12,889 nt of DNA from Oscillospiraceae bacterium (lineage in GTDB: Bacteria > Bacillota > Clostridia > UBA1381), in assembly GCA_022508725.1 (NCBI GenBank), contig JAFLUR010000028.1:1-12889 (forward strand). The letters run 5' to 3'. Each line of letters opens with the position of its first letter. Positions within the stretch are counted from its first letter, which is position 1. Under the pieces are notes generated by a model, which saw only the letters and a program-made list of their open reading frames with translations, searched no databases and was not told the DNA's origin. Below, piece by piece: positions 7,012-12,889 of the stretch. Position numbers and translations under genes: made by a program.

Positions 7012-7082
7012 TAATATTGGATATATATTTTTTTACAAATGTAGTGGTACAAAATCTATCATAATGTGCAAAGGAGTAAATT

Positions 7083-8825
7083 ATGAAACAGTTTCAGATC
7101 GTATATAAGGGGGAAAAGGAATTTCTGAAAGAGCTTAAGAGATTCCGGAAAAAGTGGGATGATATCCCAAAAATGGCATTTCAGATATTTTCGGATATTC
7201 TTGATGAAAATACCGTAATGAAAGTAAGTGCTTCAATAGAGAAAGTGTTCCCGGGCATTCCTTGGTTCGGATGCTCCACCTGCGGCAATTTGGTTGACTG
7301 CCGGCTTACACCTCAGATAGCCGTAACGGCAACCATCTTTGAAAAGGAATCCTCCCGGTTCAAAATATTCCGGTATGATACACAGGAAAATTCCATGGAG
7401 CAGGTCGCACATAAGATAATAAAAGAAACGGAAAACAATCCGTGGGTAAAGGCAATTGAGCTGTATTTTTCCTTTCCCAAACAATCCACCACAAAATTCA
7501 GTGAGGGTTTGAAGAACATTCGTCCCGATATACATATATTCGGCGGCATTGCAGGCAACGATGATATCGCAAAAGATGTCTCCTATGTTTTTTCCGATGA
7601 GGGCGGTTATTCCGACAGTGATGTTCTTGCCGTGTTTTACGGCGGTGATGATTTTTATGTGGATTCCATCAAAGCGACGGGCTGGAAGCCGCTGGGCAAA
7701 AAGTTTCGTGTCACAAAAGCGGACGGTACTTGTTTGCAGGAGCTTGACGGAATACCGGCTTATGATGTTTACAATAAGTATCTTCATATAAAAAACGATG
7801 ATAATTTTTTCCATAACACCCTTGAATTCCCTTTGCTTTATGACTATAACGGCGTAATTATTCTTCGTGTTCCCATGGCGAGCAATCCCGACCGTTCCAT
7901 TACGGTGTCGGCGGATGTTGAAGTAGGCTCAACAGTCCGGCTTTCCTACGGCGATCCCAAGACCATCATAGAAAGTATTTCAAAAGACAGCCGACCCATC
8001 AAAAAATTCTGCCCCGATGTGCTGCATTTCTTTTCATGCGTGGCAAGACGGACATTCTGGACATCCGATGAGCCTACATATGAACTTGATGCGTTCAAGG
8101 ATGTTGCGCCTTCGGTGGGATTTTATTCTCTGGGCGAATTCCTTCGTGCCGATAATTATCTGAGCCATCATAATGTAACACTGGTCATAGCCGCAATGCG
8201 TGAAGGCGAAGCAGCTCTTTCCGGTATGCAGAATATTTCCGAAGCAACAACCATTTCAAAAGTACCGCTTGTATCCCGTCTTGCGACATTTATCAGCGCG
8301 ACCTCCTTAGAGCTGGAGGAAATGAATAAAAAACTCATGACTGCCGCTGTCACCGACGGTCTGACGGGTCTGTATAACCGCGCGGAAACTCAGAAACGCA
8401 TCGGACAAATTCTTGCCGATATACAGAATGAGAGCCTTTCGCTTATAATGATAGATATTGATAATTTCAAAAAGGTCAATGATACATACGGTCATCAGGA
8501 GGGAGATAATGTTATCATATCGCTTGCCGATATTATGCGGGACGAGCAGGAACGCGTACCTGACAATATCTCCGCAGGAAGATGGGGCGGAGAGGAGTTT
8601 ATGCTGGTACTGGCAAATACCGATCTTTCGGCTGCCGCTCTTATCGCAGACAATATCCGACAGCGTTTTGAGCATATCAGCTTTTCGGTATCCGGCACAC
8701 AGACGATAAGTGTGGGAGTGACTCAGGCAAATTCAAATGATACATTCGATCTGCTTTGCACAAGGGTCGATACAGCGCTTTATAATGCAAAGAAAACAGG
8801 AAAAAATAAGGTCGTTGCTTTGTAA
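7083..8825 (+). CDS. FIST-domain sensor diguanylate cyclase (FIST_N-FIST_C-GGDEF)
   Basis: A soluble signalling protein predicted to sense a small ligand through its FIST region and to make cyclic di-GMP from two GTP. The 580-residue protein has a FIST_N-like part at about 25-215 (WFGCSTCGN at the usual GCST position; IFGGIAGNDD), a FIST_C-like part at about 220-375 ending in SVGFYSLGEFL and VTLVIAAMREGE, a short helical linker near 395-415, and a GGDEF domain at about 415-578. The cyclase residues look intact: DGLTGLYNR from D425, the metal aspartate D458 in MIDIDNFKKVND, and GGEEF at 502-506. The RxxD inhibitory site is absent at its normal position (P and I occupy -9 and -6 from GGEEF). 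There is no membrane segment or EAL domain. The gene stands alone, with its own promoter and a good ribosome site. Confidence 0.92.
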   Translation: MKQFQIVYKGEKEFLKELKRFRKKWDDIPKMAFQIFSDILDENTVMKVSASIEKVFPGIPWFGCSTCGNLVDCRLTPQIAVTATIFEKESSRFKIFRYDTQENSMEQVAHKIIKETENNPWVKAIELYFSFPKQSTTKFSEGLKNIRPDIHIFGGIAGNDDIAKDVSYVFSDEGGYSDSDVLAVFYGGDDFYVDSIKATGWKPLGKKFRVTKADGTCLQELDGIPAYDVYNKYLHIKNDDNFFHNTLEFPLLYDYNGVIILRVPMASNPDRSITVSADVEVGSTVRLSYGDPKTIIESISKDSRPIKKFCPDVLHFFSCVARRTFWTSDEPTYELDAFKDVAPSVGFYSLGEFLRADNYLSHHNVTLVIAAMREGEAALSGMQNISEATTISKVPLVSRLATFISATSLELEEMNKKLMTAAVTDGLTGLYNRAETQKRIGQILADIQNESLSLIMIDIDNFKKVNDTYGHQEGDNVIISLADIMRDEQERVPDNISAGRWGGEEFMLVLANTDLSAAALIADNIRQRFEHISFSVSGTQTISVGVTQANSNDTFDLLCTRVDTALYNAKKTGKNKVVAL

Positions 8826-8900
8826 TTTTCCTGTTGATCCTGCCGCAAAAATCCGCGGAAGCATCCGTTTAATATGATTTTATACAGAATTACATATTTA

Positions 8901-8940
8901 AAAAAAATACCGAGCGCTTAAATTTGCGTTCGGTATTTTT
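8901..8940. terminator. Bidirectional terminator between convergent genes
   Basis: AATACCGAGCGC (8906-8917) pairs with GCGTTCGGTATT (8926-8937), with one G-T pair and an 8-base loop. The stem is flanked by seven A residues on the left and five T residues on the right, so it has a U-tract in both directions. It serves the FIST-GGDEF gene ending at 8825 and the LRR gene ending at 8953. Confidence 0.88.
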
Positions 8941-8952
8941 ACTGTATACACA

Positions 8953-11900
8953 TTATAAATTTATGCCGTGAACCTCCGCTTCGGAAACCTTCGGCTGCAT
9001 TGTTTCGATTTCCCAGATAAATATCCTCGCTTCAGCTGCGCCCTCGGATTCCGTTTCGGTAAACTCTGTTATGTATTCGGTATTGCTCGCGTTGATTTTT
9101 CTTATATTTATCATACTTCCGTCATCATTGTACAATACGACGAACAGATCGCCGCTTAATTTGTTCGTATCGATAATATCAAAGAAATATGCTCCGTCAG
9201 AATGTTTCGATACCGTTGTTGATGTGGTTTTTATATCGAGCTTATCCTCGTCTGCCGTTTTATAATCAATATTGTTTTCCACCGCATATTGCTGCGCGTA
9301 TGAGCCTTCCGCGCATATTATTCCCTTTTGAGCGGAATCCTCCGAATTCGCATCTTCGGACGAATTTATAAGTGCCGTTCCCTCAAAAGCGTTGCTTCCG
9401 ATATGATCCACCGATCTCGGAATAATAATTTTACCGAGAGCACCGGCGTTAAAGAATGCGTGTTCGTCTATAAATCTTGCATTTTTGGGAATATTTATAC
9501 TTTCTGCAGAGGAACATTCCGCAAACGCCATACGTCTGATTTCACGCAGATTATTCGGCAATGATATGTATTTCAGCGACGTGCAGCCGTAAAACGCGTA
9601 AGAATTTATAACCACGCCCGTTTCTATCGTTACCCGTTCGACATTTTTACAGCCGTATAGTGCGCCGTACGGTATATCGGTATTATTTCGGACAGTAACA
9701 TTTTTAAGCGAGGACGGAATATGATACCACATTGACTTATCATCATCGTAATACTGCCGTATATCCGTTTCGCTTGTCTGTTCGGGGCTCCCTCCGAAAA
9801 ACGCGCCCATCACGGATGTTTCGGTTTTATTGTCGTTTCGGCTTGAGCCGATAAACGGCGTTATTATTGTTTCAATATTAACACAATTTTCAAGAATATT
9901 CCTGCCGATATAAGAAACGCTTTTCGGCATATTCAGATATTTCAAATCCGTGCAGCCCGAAAATGCGCCGTCGTATACGGAATTTCCGCCGTATATTACA
10001 ATATCGCATATATTTGAGCAATTCTCAAACGCGCCCGGCGGGATATACGAGTTTATATCCGAATTTATAACCTCTACCTTTGTCAGACTTTCCGGAACGG
10101 CATAGCTTTTATTTCCCTGCTTCACGCCCGTTCCCTCGCCGAAGAAATATCCGAGTACTCCCTTGTGTGTTACCGCAGTCATTCCCGGATCGGCATTTTC
10201 GCCTATAAACGGAACTTTTATTGACTGTAATTTATCGCAGTCTGCCAGAATACCCTCTCCGATACTTTTCATATTCGCCGGGATTGCGATATTTTTTATA
10301 TTGCAGCCTTTGAACGCATACGGACTTATGCTTGTTACGCCGTCGTTTACGGTGATCCTTTTTATTTCGCCGGCGTATTCCTCCCATGGCGCGGTATCGG
10401 AGGGCGCAAAAGACATATCGCCGGTCCCGTCGATTATCAGCGTTCCATTGTCAAGCTCCCATGTAAGATTATTTCCGCACTTTCCGAACGGATTCGGGGT
10501 AGAGGCGGGTAATGACGGATTTTGGGTCGTGTCAGGCAATGATGATAAGTAATGTATCGTCGCTCTTAAAAGATCGTCATTATCTTTTTTTATGTAAATA
10601 TCATCCCATTCCGATATCGTACCGTTGTAATATACATCGGTCAAGCTCCGGCAATAAGAAAATGCCGTTACATCTATTGTTTTTATACTATCGGGGATTT
10701 CTATACCGGCAAGATTTCTACAATAATTAAATGCACCGGTGCTTATACTTGTTACGCTGCCCGGAATTACATAGGTCATCTCGATTTTTCCCGCGGGGTA
10801 ATATACCAGCTGTGTTTTGTTTTTATTAAATAAAACCCCGGCTTCCGATGCATAATATTTATTGTTTTCATCAACCGTTATGCCGTTTAAACCGGAATCT
10901 TCAAATGCATAAACTCTGATCCTTTTTACTTCGGACGGAATGATCAGGCTTGTCAAGCCGCTGCAGTGGGAAAATGCATAAAGTTCGATATTTGTTACTC
11001 CGTTAGGAATATTTATACTTTTCAAGCCGCTGCAATACTGAAAAGTACCCTCTTCAATACTTGTTACCCCAGACGGGATTGTTAGGCTTGTCAAACCGCT
11101 GCAATATTCAAATGCATAGCCGCCGATACTTGTTACTCCGGATGGGATTTCTATATGGGTAAGATTTTTGCAAAAGCTGAACGCATCGGTACCTATACTT
11201 GTCACACTGTCCGGGATTGTATAAGTTGTACCGTTTTTTCGGGGCGGATAACGTACTGTTTCCGTTTTTGTTTTATTAAACAAAACTCCGTCTTCCGATG
11301 CATAATACCTATTATTTTCATCTGCCGTTATATCAGTAAGACCGGTGCAGCGGTCAAACGCATAATCACCGATACTTATTACTCCGGACGGGATCGTTAT
11401 GCTTGTTAGGCCGCTGCAGCCGGAAAATGCCAACTTTCCGATACTTGTTACTTCGGACGGAATGGTTACACTTGTCAAGTCATCACATCCGTAAAAGGCG
11501 CAAACAGGGATTTTTTTCGCATCGCTTGGAATGATCAGGTCGCCCTCCACACGCGCATTGTTGACGTACAAATTATTTGCATAACACATCGGATTTGCCT
11601 CGGCGTCTGCGAAAAACATATTCAAATAAGCCGCAAGATCCGATATATAAACGCTTGTCAAACCGGTGCAATCGTAAAATGCATAACTACCGATGCTTGT
11701 TACACTGTCCGGTATCGTTATGCCAGTCAAGCCGCTGCAGCCGTAAAATGCATAACCATCGATGCTTGTTGCTCCCGGCGGTATGGTTATACTTTTCAAG
11801 TCGCTGCAGCCGTAAAATGCTCTTTCTCTGATCCTTGTTACCCCGGGCGGTATGGTTATGCCGGTCAAGCCGCTGCAGGCGGAAAATGCACTGTTGCCGA

Positions 11901-12588
11901 TATTTGTTACACTGTCCGGTATCGTTATGCTTGTCAAGCCGCTGCAATATTCAAATGCACTGTCTCCAATGCTTGTTACACCATCCGGTATGGTTATGTT
12001 TGTAAAATCACTGTAGCCGGCAAATGCATAATTACCGATGCTTGTTACTCCGGACGGGATAATAATATCAGTTATCCGCTTCCCGTTGATATATATATTT
12101 TTTACATAAAACAAAGGGTTTGAATATAAATCATCGAATGAAACGTCGAACCACGCCGCCCAATCCGATATATAAATATCTGTCAAGCTGCTGCTGTATT
12201 CAAATGCACGCTTGCCGATACTTGTCAGCGCGGACGGGATTGTTATGCTTGTTAATCTGCCGCAATCGGAAAATGCATAAGAGCCGATGGTTGTAACACC
12301 GTTATTTACAGTTATATTTTTTATATCATTACGATACGAATACCACGGTACACTGCTTGATGAATTCCAACTCCACATATCCCCCGTGCCGCTGATCGTC
12401 AAAGTACCTTCTTCATCCAATACCCATGTCAAATTATCCCCGCATTCTCCGCTTACCGCTTCCGCAAGCATGACGGAATCTGCGGCTGTGTCCCTCACAG
12501 CTTCTTCATTTTCCGCATATACCGATATATTCGCCGTCATCGAAAATATCATCATCGCAGACATAATCAAAGACAATAACTTTTTCAT
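8953..12588 (-). CDS. Secreted BspA-like leucine-rich repeat protein (LRR_5 type)
   Basis: A 1211-residue exported protein with a signal peptide (MKK start, hydrophobic core, likely cleavage after VYA25). BspA-like LRR proteins of host-associated bacteria often bind host or bacterial surfaces; that role is inferred. A small module (NLTWVLDEEGTLTISGTGD) opens an array of about 18 repeats of roughly 23 residues with the pattern IPxxVTSIGxxAFxxCSGL. The array is interrupted twice by YISDxAA inserts and twice by DENNxYYASExGVLFNK inserts. A Pro/Thr-rich linker follows near 695-715, then a second NLTWELDNGTLIIDGTGD module with about 10 more divergent repeats, and a C-terminal domain at about 1125-1211 ending FIWEIETMQPKVSEAE. 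No LPXTG, SLH or dockerin is visible, so the attachment mode is unclear. The ATG follows GGGAGG by 8 bases. The DNA repeats are exact 69-bp periods. Confidence 0.93.
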   Translation of the reverse strand: MKKLLSLIMSAMMIFSMTANISVYAENEEAVRDTAADSVMLAEAVSGECGDNLTWVLDEEGTLTISGTGDMWSWNSSSSVPWYSYRNDIKNITVNNGVTTIGSYAFSDCGRLTSITIPSALTSIGKRAFEYSSSLTDIYISDWAAWFDVSFDDLYSNPLFYVKNIYINGKRITDIIIPSGVTSIGNYAFAGYSDFTNITIPDGVTSIGDSAFEYCSGLTSITIPDSVTNIGNSAFSACSGLTGITIPPGVTRIRERAFYGCSDLKSITIPPGATSIDGYAFYGCSGLTGITIPDSVTSIGSYAFYDCTGLTSVYISDLAAYLNMFFADAEANPMCYANNLYVNNARVEGDLIIPSDAKKIPVCAFYGCDDLTSVTIPSEVTSIGKLAFSGCSGLTSITIPSGVISIGDYAFDRCTGLTDITADENNRYYASEDGVLFNKTKTETVRYPPRKNGTTYTIPDSVTSIGTDAFSFCKNLTHIEIPSGVTSIGGYAFEYCSGLTSLTIPSGVTSIEEGTFQYCSGLKSINIPNGVTNIELYAFSHCSGLTSLIIPSEVKRIRVYAFEDSGLNGITVDENNKYYASEAGVLFNKNKTQLVYYPAGKIEMTYVIPGSVTSISTGAFNYCRNLAGIEIPDSIKTIDVTAFSYCRSLTDVYYNGTISEWDDIYIKKDNDDLLRATIHYLSSLPDTTQNPSLPASTPNPFGKCGNNLTWELDNGTLIIDGTGDMSFAPSDTAPWEEYAGEIKRITVNDGVTSISPYAFKGCNIKNIAIPANMKSIGEGILADCDKLQSIKVPFIGENADPGMTAVTHKGVLGYFFGEGTGVKQGNKSYAVPESLTKVEVINSDINSYIPPGAFENCSNICDIVIYGGNSVYDGAFSGCTDLKYLNMPKSVSYIGRNILENCVNIETIITPFIGSSRNDNKTETSVMGAFFGGSPEQTSETDIRQYYDDDKSMWYHIPSSLKNVTVRNNTDIPYGALYGCKNVERVTIETGVVINSYAFYGCTSLKYISLPNNLREIRRMAFAECSSAESINIPKNARFIDEHAFFNAGALGKIIIPRSVDHIGSNAFEGTALINSSEDANSEDSAQKGIICAEGSYAQQYAVENNIDYKTADEDKLDIKTTSTTVSKHSDGAYFFDIIDTNKLSGDLFVVLYNDDGSMINIRKINASNTEYITEFTETESEGAAEARIFIWEIETMQPKVSEAEVHGINL
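10927..11202. repeat. Four tandem 69-bp units inside the LRR gene
   Basis: Units begin at 10927, 10996, 11065 and 11134, each opening with TACT or TACC and sharing a core such as CTTGTCAAGCCGCTGCA. The period is exactly 23 codons, one leucine-rich repeat per unit. Confidence 0.75.
11701..12045. repeat. Five tandem 69-bp units inside the LRR gene
   Basis: Units begin at 11701, 11770, 11839, 11908 and 11977. Cores such as GTCAAGCCGCTGCAG and AAATGCA recur at fixed positions, and the units starting at 11701 and 11908 share their first 23 bases. The array is coding, one repeat of 23 residues per unit, and is the part of the gene most similar to itself at DNA level. Confidence 0.8.
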
Positions 12589-12648
12589 TTAAATTTCCTC
12601 CCGATTGTTACTGCGCCGCCGTCATTGACTGTATGCCGCTGCATTTGT

Positions 12649-12711
12649 TCATATTTTCCGAGCTTCCGCCTCTGAAACCTTCGGCAACGCCTGTACACCT
12701 GTTATTTTCAT
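12649..12711 (-). pseudogene. Short fragment resembling the 3' end of the LRR gene, in its own leader
   Basis: On the minus strand, an ATG at 12711 opens 20 codons ending TGA at 12649, with the end reading PKVSEAEARKI. The LRR protein itself ends PKVSEAEVHGINL. At DNA level 12661-12684 and 8971-8994 match at 20 of 24 bases, and three of the four differences leave the amino acid unchanged. No good ribosome site precedes the ATG. It is best read as the tail of a lost paralogous gene. A translated leader peptide is a less likely alternative. Confidence 0.4.
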
Positions 12712-12720
12712 ATCTTACTG

Positions 12721-12770
12721 TTGATGCCCCAATTAAATCTTGGGAAACACTGATTTAATTGGGGCATCAA
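12721..12770. repeat. Perfect 19-bp inverted repeat at the predicted LRR transcript start
   Basis: TTGATGCCCCAATTAAATC (12721-12739) is followed, after a 12-base spacer, by its exact reverse complement (12752-12770). There is no T-run on either side, so it is not a normal terminator. It begins about 5 bases downstream of the -10 box of the LRR promoter. It could be an RNA hairpin at the extreme 5' end of the transcript, an operator, or the remains of a small inverted-repeat element. Confidence 0.85.
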
Positions 12771-12774
12771 TAAC

Positions 12775-12803
12775 AATATAACACATAAACGGCATAAGGT
12801 CAA
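12775..12803 (-). promoter_or_regulatory. Sigma-A type promoter of the LRR gene
   Basis: On the minus strand TTGACC (12803-12798) and TATATT (12780-12775) are separated by 17 bases. The start would fall near 12768, giving a leader of about 180 bases that begins in the inverted repeat. Confidence 0.72.
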
Positions 12804-12889
12804 GATTTTTTTTGATTTTTGCATTTATTCACCGGGCGGTATACTTATACAACAGAAGGGAATTTAGGAATAGCGACAAGAGCAGAAGC

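Larger units (their letters stand above)
6691..7082. other. Divergent intergenic region of 392 bases
   Basis: It holds the nitrilase promoter on the left (minus strand) and the FIST-GGDEF promoter on the right (plus strand). Between them lie two small hairpins: TTCCCG/CGGGAA (6822-6827 and 6831-6836) and GAGCGGA/TCCGTTC (6843-6849 and 6854-6860). The rest is AT-rich, without a plausible gene or a riboswitch I can recognise. Confidence 0.7.
12589..12889. other. Right-hand non-coding region of 301 bases
   Basis: It holds the LRR ribosome site, the self-like fragment at 12649-12711, the inverted repeat and the LRR promoter. Beyond 12804 it has a T-rich patch (12806-12813) and then about 70 bases to the edge with no start codon I would trust. 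TATACT at 12841-12846 is preceded 16 bases upstream by TTTGCA, a possible weak plus-strand promoter for a gene beyond the window. Confidence 0.6.

Noticed and set aside
7012..7082. Possible c-di-GMP or other riboswitch before the GGDEF gene
   Set aside because: The leader is short and AT-rich, with no paired structure or known riboswitch core that I can recognise.
7233..7814. Open frame of 193 residues on the minus strand inside the FIST-GGDEF gene
   Set aside because: The FIST motifs are encoded on the plus strand. The antisense product resembles no family and lacks a ribosome site.
10920..12300. Regularly spaced repeats that could suggest a CRISPR array
   Set aside because: The period is exactly 69 bp and in frame, and every unit encodes a leucine-rich repeat. 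There are no unique spacers flanked by invariant repeats.
12721..12770. Inverted repeat as an intrinsic terminator
   Set aside because: No T-run follows on either strand, and a promoter reads directly into it.

Overview
The window looks like an ordinary chromosomal stretch from a low-to-moderate GC Gram-positive bacterium of the Clostridia (Bacillota), probably a gut or rumen anaerobe. Support: strong purine-rich Shine-Dalgarno sites; several promoters close to TTGACA-17-TATAAT; a recX-rimO-pgsA cluster; a BspA-type leucine-rich-repeat surface protein; and a FIST-GGDEF protein. This placement is inferred from gene content and signals, not from a marker gene.

Layout. (1) About 1-4224, minus strand: a polysaccharide co-polymerase-like (Wzz-type) membrane protein with its own strong promoter, then recX, rimO and pgsA. 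The last three are packed with overlapping stop/start codons (TTGA and ATGA), and a possible further gene starts at the left edge. No terminator is visible inside the group, so it probably forms one transcript. The recX 5' end appears to carry a one-base frameshift. (2) About 4290-6750, minus strand: a nitrilase-family amidase with a good promoter and a downstream hairpin/U-tract, followed by a cytoplasmic SASA-family (sialate O-acetylesterase-like) esterase. (3) 6691-7082: a divergent intergenic region holding the nitrilase promoter and the promoter of the next gene. (4) 7083-8825, plus strand: a soluble FIST-sensor diguanylate cyclase with intact GGEEF. (5) 8901-8940: a bidirectional terminator between convergent genes. 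(6) 8953-12588, minus strand: a 1211-residue secreted LRR_5/BspA-like protein with exact 69-bp internal repeats. Its leader starts with a perfect 19-bp inverted repeat placed at the predicted transcription start and contains a short stretch resembling the gene's own 3' end.

How the genes fit together: pgsA (phospholipid), the Wzz-like protein (cell-surface polymer) and the LRR protein (surface/secreted) concern the cell envelope. The esterase may act on acetylated sugars. The FIST-GGDEF protein would turn a small-molecule signal into c-di-GMP. No single multi-gene pathway links all of them.

I did not find a convincing new multi-gene system, CRISPR array, complete mobile element or RNA gene. 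The most unusual signals are the LRR leader (hairpin plus self-like fragment), the recX frame break, a strong terminator pointing in a direction with no gene, and a diguanylate cyclase without the canonical product-inhibition site.
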